Positions 9,072 to 17,642 of a stretch of 64,000 nt of DNA are shown one piece after another. Origin of the DNA: JAWKJY01 sp041393535 (GTDB taxonomy: Bacteria; Actinomycetota; Thermoleophilia; Gaiellales; Gaiellaceae). Positions within the stretch are counted from its first letter, which is position 1. Each line of letters starts with the position of its first letter. The notes beneath the pieces were generated by a model. The model did no database searches. It worked only from the letters and a program-made list of their open reading frames with translations, and was not told the DNA's origin. The position numbers and the translations under genes were made by a program. Location: the NCBI GenBank assembly GCA_041393535.1, contig JAWKJY010000002.1, positions 310,001 to 374,000 on the forward strand, in the 5' to 3' direction.

Positions 9072-11720
9072 TTGCGCATCCCTCGGCTCCTGACCGGGCT
9101 CGTCTCCCTCGCCGTGCTGCTCGTCTGGGCCGGGGTCGCGCTCGGGGCGCCGAAGCCCCCGCCACCGGCGGGTGTGCAGCTCCTCGCGGCCGGCCAGGTG
9201 CCGACCCAGTGCGCGGCGGGGGCCACGTTCGACCCGTACGGCTCGAACTACGGCTACTACTACTCGAAGAACGCGAACGCGTGGCTCTCTGCGCCGTGGT
9301 GCTACCCGCGCTGGGGGTTCCTGGAGGCGTCGGCGTCCGGCGTGGTGGCAGCGGGGCAGGCGTTCACGGTGACGGCGATTCCCACGGACGGGTCGAACTC
9401 GGCCGCGTACGCGCCGGAGACGAAGACGATCTCCTGGAGCTTCCCGGGCAAGGTCGTGGCGGGCTGCGGCAACGCCGACCTCTCCTGCACGGTGATCCCG
9501 ACGACGGAGGCGGGGGAGGAGTGGTCGTGGTTCGAGTTCAAGGTCTCGATGCCGCGGACGTTCTTCATCGACTCGCCGGGCGAGTTCTGCGCGGGCCAGC
9601 ACCTCTGCGGCGGGGTGACGACGCACGCCTGGGCGTTCGTGGGGGTACCGCCCGACGACGGGAAGCTGCACGTGCGCGGCGCCGTGCGCGACGCAGAGGG
9701 CAAGGGCGTCAAGGGCGTGCCGGTGACCGCGTCGGGGCCGGGCGGCGGGAGCGACCGCACGGACGAGTCGGGCTCCTACGACATCGTCGTCAAGAAGGGC
9801 GCGCACACGGTCTCGGCCGCGGGCGGCTACTGCGTCGTCGGCAAGCCTGGCTGCACGAAGTCGGTCAGGCTGTCGCTGCCGCCGAGCCGCTCGGTCGACT
9901 TCGGGCCGCCGCCGGAGCACACGCTCTCCGGGGCGGTGCTCGAGCAGACGTGCACGGAGGACACGTGCTCGCGTGCGGGCCTGGCCGGGGTGACGGTGCG
10001 GGCGAAGGGCGGGCCGGGCGGCCCGGAGGAGACGACGACCGGAGCGGACGGCACGTACTCGCTCACGCTCTCGGCAGGCACCTGGGAGGTCGCCGCGACG
10101 GCGCCGGATCGCGACTTCGAGCACATCGGGGCCGACGGGCTGGCGGACGGGCTCGACTCGACCGAGGTCTCGCTGAGCGCCGATCGGTCGGGCGTCGACT
10201 TCCTCACCTGCGCGTCGGCGACCGGTGCGGAGGCGCGGCGGCTGGCCGTCGACGGCCCGGTCTCGTGCTCCGCGGACGGGATCGACTGGGAGGTCGAGGA
10301 CCGGCTGACGGAGGCCTCCGGCAGGAAGTGGGGCAACGCGTCGGGCCTGCCGTCCTTCAAGGAGGTCTACCCGTCGTCGTGGCAGGCTCGCGTCTTCCTG
10401 ACGGCGGGCGGGCACGAGGTGGAGTGCTCGAAGACGGTCCGCTGGGTGTGGGAGGCGACGCCGACCGGGCCGGGCAGGGTGCTGAAGGACCCGAAGCCGG
10501 GCTGCGCGACGACGCTCGAGGTCTCCCACCTGGGCGAGTACGGCGTGATCGCGCGCAAGCAGGTGAAGAGGAAGGGGAGGTTCGTCGCGGCCAAGGGCGT
10601 GAAGCCGATCAAGCGGACGATCCAGATCAAGGACTGGCTGCTCGTCGGCGTCGGCGACTCGAACGGCTCCGGCGAGGGCAACCCGCAGACGTTCTTCTAC
10701 GAGCGCTGCAACCGCGGGACGGCGTCGTACCAGTACCAGACCGCCCTGTACGTGGAGCGGCAGGATCCGCACACTTCGGTGACGTTCGTGCACACGGCCT
10801 GCTCGGGCGCGAGCATCTTCCACCTGGTCGACACGCCGTACGCCGGGACGCGGAAGGCGACGCCGAAGCTCGCCCCGCAGTTCGACCAGATCGGCTTCCT
10901 GGTCGTGCAGGGCGCGAAGGAGCGCAAGCGGCCGCAGCGGAAGATCGACGCGGTGATCGTGTCGATCGGCGTGAACGACCTCGCGTTCGGGCCGATCATG
11001 GCGTACTGCACGGTCAACCACGACGCGCACCTCGCCGACCAGGGCGTCGACCCGAACGCGCCGCGGACGCCGGACGTCGACTACTGCCAGGAGCGGCCGG
11101 TCGTGCCGGTGCTGAACGAGGACAAGCGGATCAAGGGCTTCGTCGACGATCGGCAGGCGGGCCTGCCGATGCGGACGTACATCGAGCGATTGCAGCAGCA
11201 GCTCCCCGCCCGCTACAAGCCGCTGGCGTCCGCGCTGAAGCGGCCGCTGACGCTCACGAGCGGCGGGCTCGGCGTGACGGCGGATCGGGTGTTCATCTCG
11301 CGCCTGCCCGACTTCAGCTGGAGCGCTCCCGGCGAGATCTGCGACACGCGCGACAACCGCGTCTACAGCATCCCCTGGTGGGGGCCGACGACGTGGCAGT
11401 GGCTGTCCGACCAGGGCACCCAGCTCGCGCAGACCGTCCGCAGCGTGGCGAGCACCTACGGGTGGCACTACGTCGACTACAACGCGGCCGCGTTCGCGAG
11501 CCGCGGCTTCTGCAAGCTCGACGGCACGAGCCTGTTCGCCGGGATCCTCGAGACGGCGACGAACATCGACACGAGCTCGCCCGTGTGGGTGCTCAACCCC
11601 GACCTGGCGGGCGGCTTCCACCCGAACGCGGAGGCGCATCTCCTCGCCGCGGCCGAGGAGGAGCCGCTCGTCTGCAGCCGGCTCTACAAGAAGCCGGACT
11701 GCACGGGGAACCCCAGGTAG
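9072..11720 (+). CDS. Secreted SGNH/GDSL-like hydrolase with two carboxypeptidase-regulatory-like domains
   Basis: Start chosen at TTG 9072: GGAGG at 9061-9065 sits 6 nt upstream and the residues that follow (IPRLLTGLVSLAVLLVWAGVALG) form a signal peptide; GTG 9015 gives an unlikely longer leader. About 882 residues, exported. After an N-terminal beta domain come two Ig-like CarboxypepD_reg repeats (KLHVRGAVRDAEGKGVKGVPV...; HTLSGAVLEQ...LAGVTVRAKG). The C-terminal half is an SGNH hydrolase with the Ser block VGVGDSNG, Asn block VIVSIGVNDLAFG and His block GGFHPNAEAH. The Asp usually three residues before His is not obvious. The target could be an acylated polysaccharide or lipid (unknown). 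The second Ig-like repeat is closely echoed in the next gene. Confidence 0.82.
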   Translation: MRIPRLLTGLVSLAVLLVWAGVALGAPKPPPPAGVQLLAAGQVPTQCAAGATFDPYGSNYGYYYSKNANAWLSAPWCYPRWGFLEASASGVVAAGQAFTVTAIPTDGSNSAAYAPETKTISWSFPGKVVAGCGNADLSCTVIPTTEAGEEWSWFEFKVSMPRTFFIDSPGEFCAGQHLCGGVTTHAWAFVGVPPDDGKLHVRGAVRDAEGKGVKGVPVTASGPGGGSDRTDESGSYDIVVKKGAHTVSAAGGYCVVGKPGCTKSVRLSLPPSRSVDFGPPPEHTLSGAVLEQTCTEDTCSRAGLAGVTVRAKGGPGGPEETTTGADGTYSLTLSAGTWEVAATAPDRDFEHIGADGLADGLDSTEVSLSADRSGVDFLTCASATGAEARRLAVDGPVSCSADGIDWEVEDRLTEASGRKWGNASGLPSFKEVYPSSWQARVFLTAGGHEVECSKTVRWVWEATPTGPGRVLKDPKPGCATTLEVSHLGEYGVIARKQVKRKGRFVAAKGVKPIKRTIQIKDWLLVGVGDSNGSGEGNPQTFFYERCNRGTASYQYQTALYVERQDPHTSVTFVHTACSGASIFHLVDTPYAGTRKATPKLAPQFDQIGFLVVQGAKERKRPQRKIDAVIVSIGVNDLAFGPIMAYCTVNHDAHLADQGVDPNAPRTPDVDYCQERPVVPVLNEDKRIKGFVDDRQAGLPMRTYIERLQQQLPARYKPLASALKRPLTLTSGGLGVTADRVFISRLPDFSWSAPGEICDTRDNRVYSIPWWGPTTWQWLSDQGTQLAQTVRSVASTYGWHYVDYNAAAFASRGFCKLDGTSLFAGILETATNIDTSSPVWVLNPDLAGGFHPNAEAHLLAAAEEEPLVCSRLYKKPDCTGNPR

Positions 11721-11817
11721 GGCGCGGGGCCGGCGAGTGCTGTCGTACGTACGGTTGGCGGTCACCCCACGAATCCCGACCGGCCCCCGGCCGGCGTCGA
11801 CGCGACGAGGAGGGCAC

Positions 11818-12966
11818 ATGCGGCATGCATCCTGGAGCTTCCTGGACAGACGCGCGGGTGCCGCGTCCCGCGTTCGGCGGTCGGGAGCGGGAGCCTGCCT
11901 GCACGTCTGCGTGTTGTTCGCAGCCCTGCTCGTCGCACTCGTCGCCAGGCCCGGGAGCGCGTCCGCGGCGAGTGACCTGACGGGCACCTGGGCCTGCTGC
12001 GGCGACGGCGGCGCGGCCGCGCAGGTGTTCGAGATCACCGGCGGGGGTGGCGTAGCGAAGCTGCCGGGCGGCCAGGTGTTCGCGACCATCACCGCGAGCG
12101 GGGGCACCCCGGGCGGCGCGGTCACGATCGTGACCACCTACAACGACTTCGCGCCCGGCTACGTCGCGACGTTCGCGGGGACGCTCTCCGACGACGGCGG
12201 GACGATCACGGGCTCCTGGAACAGCAATCGGGGCCAGTCCGGAACCTTCACGGCAACTCGCGAGATCCAGGCGCTCAAGGTGAGCGGGCGGGTCGTCCAG
12301 CACGTGTGCACCGACCGCTGCCGGCTTGTCGCCCTGGCGGGCGTCGCGATCCGGGCAACCGGCGGACCTGGCGGCCCGGCGACGGCCACGACTGGTGCGG
12401 ATGGACGCTACGAGCTTCGCGTGAGGAAGGGCACCTGGAAGATCGTCCCCAAGCTCCGGAGTCGCAAGTTCGACCCTGCCTCGAGGACGGTCGAGGTGAA
12501 GAAGGATCGGCCGGGGGTCGACTTCAGGACCGGCTGCCCACCCGCCGACGAGTCCGAGCGCCGGACGTCGGCCCGGACAGCCGCGGGGACGTTCACCGGC
12601 AAGACGGTGGGCGTCTGTCCGGAGCAGACCTTCACGCTCACGCTGCGCGGTGACGGCAAGGTGCAGCTCGTAAGCTGGTCGTTCGCGCCGGTCTGCACGT
12701 CGTCGAGCGGGCAGGTCTTCACGGCCAAGCGGGTCACGCTGCGCGGCGACGAGGGCGACGCTGCCCGGCCGAGCGGGCAAGCCGGGCGCTTCACGATCGC
12801 GTTCCGAGCGCCGTTCGGTCAGGGCCACGTCGGCGGCCGGCTGTTCGCCAGCGGCGAGCTGGCGCTGACCGATGCTCGCTTCGAGCGCGCGCCGGACACG
12901 CAGCCACCAGGCGCGACCTGTCCACCGGTTGGGTTCACCGGCCTCCTCCAGCTCCAGGGTCGCTAG
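11818..12966 (+). CDS. Secreted protein with one carboxypeptidase-regulatory-like repeat
   Basis: Start at ATG 11818, with GAGGAGG at ~11807-11813. About 382 residues with a long signal region whose hydrophobic core is HVCVLFAALLVALVARPGSASA. Mature parts: an N-terminal beta domain (DLTGTWACCGDG...), one Ig-like domain (KVSGRVVQHVCTDRC...LAGVAIRATGGPGGPATATTGADGRYEL) and a C-terminal Cys-containing beta domain. The Ig-like part shares the GGPGGP..TTGADG.Y core with the upstream SGNH protein, suggesting segmental duplication. No catalytic motif is visible; probably an extracellular adhesion or accessory factor (inference). Confidence 0.75.
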   Translation: MRHASWSFLDRRAGAASRVRRSGAGACLHVCVLFAALLVALVARPGSASAASDLTGTWACCGDGGAAAQVFEITGGGGVAKLPGGQVFATITASGGTPGGAVTIVTTYNDFAPGYVATFAGTLSDDGGTITGSWNSNRGQSGTFTATREIQALKVSGRVVQHVCTDRCRLVALAGVAIRATGGPGGPATATTGADGRYELRVRKGTWKIVPKLRSRKFDPASRTVEVKKDRPGVDFRTGCPPADESERRTSARTAAGTFTGKTVGVCPEQTFTLTLRGDGKVQLVSWSFAPVCTSSSGQVFTAKRVTLRGDEGDAARPSGQAGRFTIAFRAPFGQGHVGGRLFASGELALTDARFERAPDTQPPGATCPPVGFTGLLQLQGR

Positions 12967-13303
12967 CCGGCGCCTCTGTCGGCGGGCGCTCCGGTGGCGC
13001 CCGCCCCGGGGCGGGATCGAGTCGCCGCTCCGGCCGGAGGAGGACGCGCCGCCGGGGCGCGCTGCCCTGCGCAGCGCGGCCCCGGACGCTCCGGGGTTCG
13101 CGGCTGTGCGCTGGCTCGACGGCCGGCGCGCACCCGGCCTGGGGGCGACGCCGTCGCGCGCGAGGGCGAAGGGCGACGCATCGGATCGCGCTCGTCGCGA
13201 CCGCCGCCGGGCAGCCCGCGGGCGACCGTCGTCGTCCGCGCCGCGCGGGCCGCGAAGCGCTGAGCCCGCTCACCGCGCGGGGACGACCGGTTACGCTTCG
13301 CCC
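12967..13303 (+). other. 337-bp gap: terminator hairpin and leaderless hyuB promoter
   Basis: GGCGGGCGC (12981-12989) pairs perfectly with GCGCCCGCC (12997-13005) just after the upstream stop, a likely terminator without a T-tract. TACGCT at 13292-13297 lies 6 nt before ATG 13304, so hyuB is probably leaderless. I see nothing else; the open frame extending through this gap is a GC-composition artefact. Confidence 0.55.
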
Positions 13304-15043
13304 ATGAGCGCAACCGAGGTTCCTGCCACCACGCCGGCCACGCGGGTCGACCCGATCACCGCGTCGGTGATCGCGGGCGCCCTCGACTCGATCGCGATCG
13401 AGATGGGCCACAAGCTCGCCCGCATGTCCTACTCGTCGATCATCCGCGAGTCCGAGGACTTCGGCACGGTGATCTGCGACGGGCAGGGCCGCCAGCTCTG
13501 CGAGTCGCCCCAGTCGACGCCCCTGCAGTCCGGCCCGATCCCCGGCTACGTGCGCGGCATCAACCGCCGCTTCGCCGAGCTCGGCGACGAGTGGCGGCCC
13601 GGCGACGTGGTCATGCACAACAACGCCTACTACGGCTCCTCGCACGGGCCGGACGTGGGGTTCCTCGTGCCGATCTTCTGGGACGGCGAGCTCGTCGGCT
13701 TCTCCGGGACGACCGCGCACCACCTCGACGTGGGCGCGCTGACGCCCGGCTCGTGCGGCATCGTCGACGCGACCGACGCGTACGCCGAGGGCCTCCAGTT
13801 CACCGCGATCAAGGTGGAGGAGGAGGGCCGGCGGAACGAGATGGTGTGGCGGATCGTCCGCGACAACATCCGCATGTCGCAGATCGTCGTCGCCGACATG
13901 GAGGCGCAGATCGCCGCGGCGCGGATCGGCCACGACCGCTTCGTCGAGCTGATCGAGCGCTACGGCCTGCAGACGGTGCAGGGCGCCTGCGAGGACCTGA
14001 TGGACTACTCCGAGCGGGTGTTCCGCCAGGAGATCGCGAAGCTCCCCGACGGCACGTACACGGCCGAGACGCGGATGGACGGCTACCTCGACCATCCCGA
14101 TCCCGCCTACCGGGACCTGCCGATCGTCGCCACGGTCACGGTCGCGGGCTCGGACATCACGATCGACCTGACGGGGACGGCGCCGCAGGTCGACCTGCCG
14201 ATCAACCTGCCCTTCGAGGGCACGGTCGACATCGCGATCTACCTGGTGCTGCGCTCGATCCTGCTCGACTCGGAGACGCACGAGCCGGTGCCGTCGAACT
14301 CGGGCCTGTTCCGTCCGATCACGATCACGGCGCCGGCCGGCTGCCTCGCGAACCCGATCTACCCGGCGCCGACGATCGCCCGCTTCGTGGGCGGCAACCT
14401 GATCGCGGAGACGGTGATGCGCGCGCTCGCGCCGCTCGTCCCGGACAAGGTCGCGGCCTCCGTCGGAAACCTCAAGGTGATCGCGTCCTCCGGCCTGCGC
14501 GACGGCGGCCACTGGGTGCACATGGACATCATCGAGGGCAGTTACGGCGGTCGCCTCGGCAAGGACGGGCTCGACGCCGTCGACACCCTCTACGGCAACA
14601 CGCGCAACAACCCGATCGAGGACATCGAGAGCCACCTGCCGCTCCGCGTCGTCCGCTACGAGCTGAACGACGACACCGGCGGCCCGGGTCGCTGGCGCGG
14701 CGGCATCGGCTCGATACGCGACACGATGTTCACCGAGGACGGCGGCTTCTCGATCGAGGGCGACGGCAACAAGTGGCCGCCGCCGGGCATCTTCGGCGGG
14801 CAGGAGGGGACGCCCGGCGCGATCATCCTCAACCCGGACACGGACCGGGAGGAGTCGCTCCCCTCGAAGATCCCCTACCGCAAGGTGAAGGCCGGCGACG
14901 TCGTGCGCAAGGTCTGCCCCTCGGCCGGCGGCTACGGCCCGGTCGAGGAGCGCGACCCGGCGAGGGTGCGCGAGGACGTCCTCGACGGGTTCGTGACGCG
15001 CGAGTCGGCGAAGGCCGTCTACGGCGTCGACGTCGACGCGTAG
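13304..15043 (+). CDS. hyuB: Hydantoinase B/oxoprolinase family subunit
   Basis: Encodes 579 residues from ATG 13304. The HyuB fold is recognised from DPITASVIAGALDSIAIEMG, SIIRESEDFGTVICDGQGR, GDVVMHNNAYYGSSHGPD, GFSGTTAHHLDVGAL and RDNIRMSQIVVADMEAQIAAARIG, with the Gly-rich C-terminal block DDTGGPGRWRGG. HyuA and HyuB act together in ATP-dependent opening of hydantoin or 5-oxoproline-type rings. The matching A subunit is probably the frameshifted gene at 6290-8339. The racemase and aminotransferase downstream fit a route that converts a hydantoin/N-carbamoyl or D-amino-acid intermediate (inference). A terminator follows. Confidence 0.92.
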   Translation: MSATEVPATTPATRVDPITASVIAGALDSIAIEMGHKLARMSYSSIIRESEDFGTVICDGQGRQLCESPQSTPLQSGPIPGYVRGINRRFAELGDEWRPGDVVMHNNAYYGSSHGPDVGFLVPIFWDGELVGFSGTTAHHLDVGALTPGSCGIVDATDAYAEGLQFTAIKVEEEGRRNEMVWRIVRDNIRMSQIVVADMEAQIAAARIGHDRFVELIERYGLQTVQGACEDLMDYSERVFRQEIAKLPDGTYTAETRMDGYLDHPDPAYRDLPIVATVTVAGSDITIDLTGTAPQVDLPINLPFEGTVDIAIYLVLRSILLDSETHEPVPSNSGLFRPITITAPAGCLANPIYPAPTIARFVGGNLIAETVMRALAPLVPDKVAASVGNLKVIASSGLRDGGHWVHMDIIEGSYGGRLGKDGLDAVDTLYGNTRNNPIEDIESHLPLRVVRYELNDDTGGPGRWRGGIGSIRDTMFTEDGGFSIEGDGNKWPPPGIFGGQEGTPGAIILNPDTDREESLPSKIPYRKVKAGDVVRKVCPSAGGYGPVEERDPARVREDVLDGFVTRESAKAVYGVDVDA

Positions 15044-15063
15044 GCCCTGCGCACACCGCGCTC

Positions 15064-15091
15064 GCGAGCGCCCGGACGGCCGGGCGCTCGC
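15064..15091 (+). terminator. Intrinsic-type terminator after hyuB
   Basis: Perfect 12-bp stem GCGAGCGCCCGG / CCGGGCGCTCGC with an ACGG loop, followed by CGTTTCC. It separates hyuB from the racemase gene. Confidence 0.65.
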
Positions 15092-15186
15092 CGTTTCCGG
15101 CCGTGTCCAGGCGCGCCCGTGTACCGTTCGCGCAGGGGCCGAGCGCCCCGCCAACGTCGGTCGAGTCGTCGCCCCGGGAGGTCGGC

Positions 15187-15915
15187 ATGCGGATCCTGGT
15201 GATCAACCCGAACACGTCCGAGGAGATGACGCGGGACATCGGCGAGCAGGCGCGCCGGTATGCGCGGCCCGACACGGAGATCGAGGCGATCTCGCCGGCC
15301 TGGGGCCCGCGCTCGATCGAGGGCCACTACGAGGAGGAGCTCGCGGCCGTCGCGATGCTGCAGACGCTCGAGGCGCGGGCCGCCGAGTTCGACGGCGTCG
15401 TCGTCGCCTGCTATGGCGACCCCGGCCTCTACGCCGCGCGGGAGATCTGCCCCGTCCCGGTCGTCGGGATCGCCGAGGCCTCGATGCTGATGGCGTGCAA
15501 CGTCGCGCACACGTTCTCGATCGTGACCGTGCTTCCGCGCGTGATCCCGATGCTGCACGACGTCGTCCGCCGCGTCGGGCTCGAGTCTCGCTGCGCGTCC
15601 GTGCGCGGCACGCCGCTCTCCGTGCTCGACTGCGAGCGCGACCCGTCCGCCGCCGGCCGTGAGATCGTGACCGCGGCGCGCCAGGCGATCGCCGACGACG
15701 GGGCGGAGGCGATCTGCCTCGGCTGCGCGGGCATGGGCCCGCTCGACCGCCTCGTCGCCGAGCAGGTGGGCGTGCCCGTGATCGACGGCGTCGCCGCCGC
15801 GGTGAAGACGATCGAGGGCGTGCTCGAGTACGGCCTCGCGACCAGCCGCGTCGCCGCGTTCAAGGAGCCGGAGCCGAAGGAGATCCTCCCGTACGCGGAG
15901 CCGGCGCGCGCCTAG
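15187..15915 (+). CDS. Asp/Glu/hydantoin racemase family protein
   Basis: Encodes 242 residues from ATG 15187, with GGGAGGT ending 4 nt upstream and a TACCGT -10-like box at 15122-15127. The N-terminus MRILVINPNTSEEMTRDI is diagnostic of hydantoin racemases. Both catalytic cysteines are visible, in VVACYGDPGLYAA and ICLGCAGMGPL, so two-base racemisation is expected to be intact. A cytoplasmic enzyme that would equilibrate the enantiomers of 5-substituted hydantoins (or Asp/Glu-like acids), complementing the HyuAB hydrolase. Confidence 0.9.
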   Translation: MRILVINPNTSEEMTRDIGEQARRYARPDTEIEAISPAWGPRSIEGHYEEELAAVAMLQTLEARAAEFDGVVVACYGDPGLYAAREICPVPVVGIAEASMLMACNVAHTFSIVTVLPRVIPMLHDVVRRVGLESRCASVRGTPLSVLDCERDPSAAGREIVTAARQAIADDGAEAICLGCAGMGPLDRLVAEQVGVPVIDGVAAAVKTIEGVLEYGLATSRVAAFKEPEPKEILPYAEPARA

Positions 15916-15941
15916 CGCGCCACCCGGGCGAGAGGCTGGGA

Positions 15942-16793
15942 ATGGGCTACTGGACGTACCTCGACGGCGCGTGGCACGAGGGCAACCTGCCGCTCATGGG
16001 CGCGGCCGACCACGCGTCCTGGCTCGCGTCGGTCGTCTTCGACGGGGCGCGGGCCTTCGACGGCGTCGCGCCCGACCTCGACCGGCACTGTGCGCGCGTG
16101 ATCGCCTCGGCGCGCGCGCTCGGGCTCGAGCCGCCGGTGACGGCCGCGGAGGTCGAGGCGGTCGCGTGGGACGGCATCCGGCGCTTCCCGGCGGAGGCCG
16201 TCCTCTACGTGCGGCCGATGCTGTGGGCGACGGGCGGCTTCGTCGACCCCGACCCGGCGACGACGCGCTTCGCGCTCGTCGTGCACGACGCGCCGTTCCC
16301 GACGGCGCCGACGTTCTCGGCCTGCCTCTCGCCCTTCCGCCGCCCGACCGCGGACTCGGCCCCGACCGACGCGAAGGCCGCGTGCCTCTACCCGAACGCC
16401 GGTCGGATGCTGCGCGACGCGCACGCGCGCGGGTTCGACACGGCCGTCGTGCTCGAGCAGGACGGCGCCGTCGCCGAGTTCGCGGCGGCGAACCTCTTCC
16501 TCGTGCGGGACGGGGTCGTCACGACGCCCGCGCCGACGGGGACGTACCTCGCCGGGATCACGCGCGGCCGCGTGATCGAGCTGCTCGCCGAGGACGGCAT
16601 CCCGGTCGTCGAGCGCCGGGTCGAGCTCGACGAGCTGCTCGAGGCGGACGAGGTGTTCTCGACGGGCAACTGGGCGAAGGTGTGGCCCGCGGGGCGGATC
16701 GAGGGCCGCGAGCTCGGCCCGGGGCCGATCGCCCTGCACGCGCGCGACCGCTACGTCGCCTGGGCCCGCGAGGGCCGCCGGGCGTCCGCGTAG
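15942..16793 (+). CDS. Class IV PLP aminotransferase (branched-chain/D-amino-acid aminotransferase-like)
   Basis: Encodes 283 residues from ATG 15942, 26 nt after the racemase, so probably the same transcript. Fold-type IV features: FDGARAFDG near the N-terminus, YVRPMLWATGG, the PLP lysine in TDAKAACLYPNAGRML, AEFAAANLFLVRDG, and TGTYLAGITRGRVIELL for the phosphate-binding turn, with VFSTGNWAKVWP near the end. It could be an IlvE-like or D-amino-acid aminotransferase; I cannot separate these by eye. Position after a racemase favours a D-amino acid or unusual amino acid substrate (inference). Confidence 0.87.
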   Translation: MGYWTYLDGAWHEGNLPLMGAADHASWLASVVFDGARAFDGVAPDLDRHCARVIASARALGLEPPVTAAEVEAVAWDGIRRFPAEAVLYVRPMLWATGGFVDPDPATTRFALVVHDAPFPTAPTFSACLSPFRRPTADSAPTDAKAACLYPNAGRMLRDAHARGFDTAVVLEQDGAVAEFAAANLFLVRDGVVTTPAPTGTYLAGITRGRVIELLAEDGIPVVERRVELDELLEADEVFSTGNWAKVWPAGRIEGRELGPGPIALHARDRYVAWAREGRRASA

Positions 16794-16850
16794 CCGCGTC
16801 CACGCGGGTCGGCGGCCGGCCGGGCCGGGTGTCGAGAAGCCTGTCGAGCG

Positions 16851-16908
16851 ATCGTCACACGTTCGCCGGAAAGGCCATCTGGCCGCGGCGCCGGGCCGCG
16901 CGTACGGT
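16851..16908 (+). promoter_or_regulatory. Direct-repeat promoter in front of the response regulator (same architecture as the dispersed elements)
   Basis: ATCGTCAC (16851-16858) and a weaker TTCGCCGG (16862-16869) lie 11 bp apart. Exactly 33 nt later is TACGGT (16903-16908), a -10 box 6 nt before ATG 16915, so the gene is probably leaderless. The 11-bp repeat and 33-nt spacing are the same as in the four intergenic elements near 28.0, 31.0, 38.0 and 51.1 kb, which suggests a shared regulator, possibly this gene's own product. Confidence 0.5.
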
Positions 16909-16914
16909 GGCTGC

Positions 16915-17634
16915 ATGGCTGGCGAATCCCTCCTCCTCGTCGACGGCGGCGTCCCCGAGCGGGCCTCACTCGAGCGGCAGCTCGCGGGTGACGGCTTCGC
17001 GGTGATCGCCGCCGACCGCGGCGCGGCCGCGCTCGAGCTGCTCGAGCGGTCCGAGCCCGACCTCGTCCTCCTCGACGTCTCCCTGCCCGACGCCTCGGGC
17101 TACGAGCTCTGCCGGACGCTCCGCGAGGGCGAGCCCGGCCGGTGCTGGAACCGCGAGGTGCCCGTGATCCTCGTCTCCGAGCGGGGCGACCCGCTCGACC
17201 GGGTCCGCGGCTTCGCCCGCGGCGCCGACGACTACGTCATGCGCCCGTACGTCTACGAGGAGCTCGTCGCGCGCATCCGCGCCGTGCTCCGCCGCTCTCG
17301 CACGCCCGTGCGGGCGGAGCGGCTCGTCGTCGACGAGCTCGAGATCGACCGGCTGGCGCGCGTCGTCCGGGTCGCGGGCGTGCCCGTCCTGCTCGCCGCG
17401 AAGGAGTTCGAGCTGCTGCTCGCGCTCGCCACCGATCCGGAGCGCGTGCGCACGAAGGAGGAGCTCCTGCGCGACGTCTGGGGCTACCGCTCGACCGCGC
17501 GGACGCGCACGCTCGACTCGCACGCGTCCCGCCTGCGGCGCAAGCTCGACCCCGACGGCAGGCGCGGCTGGGTCTGCAACGTGTGGGGGGTCGGCTACCG
17601 GCTCGTCGAGCCGGGGCCGCTGCGGGCCGCATGA
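16915..17634 (+). CDS. OmpR/PhoB-family response regulator with a degenerate receiver
   Basis: Encodes 239 residues. N-terminal receiver (~1-125): phosphoacceptor Asp in LVLLDVSLPDASGYELC is present, but the usual acidic pair is altered (LLVDGGVPE) and the conserved Lys is Arg (DDYVMRPYVYEEL). The C-terminal winged helix (~140-235) is typical: LLAAKEFELLLALATDPERVRTKEELLRDVWG, RTLDSHASRLRRKL and WVCNVWGVGYRLV. No sensor kinase is adjacent, so it is an orphan. Acid-pocket loss suggests phosphorylation-independent or altered control. OmpR-type proteins bind direct repeats spaced by about 11 bp, matching the repeats in its own promoter. Confidence 0.88.
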   Translation: MAGESLLLVDGGVPERASLERQLAGDGFAVIAADRGAAALELLERSEPDLVLLDVSLPDASGYELCRTLREGEPGRCWNREVPVILVSERGDPLDRVRGFARGADDYVMRPYVYEELVARIRAVLRRSRTPVRAERLVVDELEIDRLARVVRVAGVPVLLAAKEFELLLALATDPERVRTKEELLRDVWGYRSTARTRTLDSHASRLRRKLDPDGRRGWVCNVWGVGYRLVEPGPLRAA

Positions 17635-17642
17635 GCCTGCCG

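Noticed and set aside
12872..13303. Upstream extension of the hyuB reading frame through the intergenic gap
   Set aside because: The extension has non-conserved Arg/Pro/Ala-rich sequence, and ATG 13304 has a well-placed -10 box and matches the family N-terminus.
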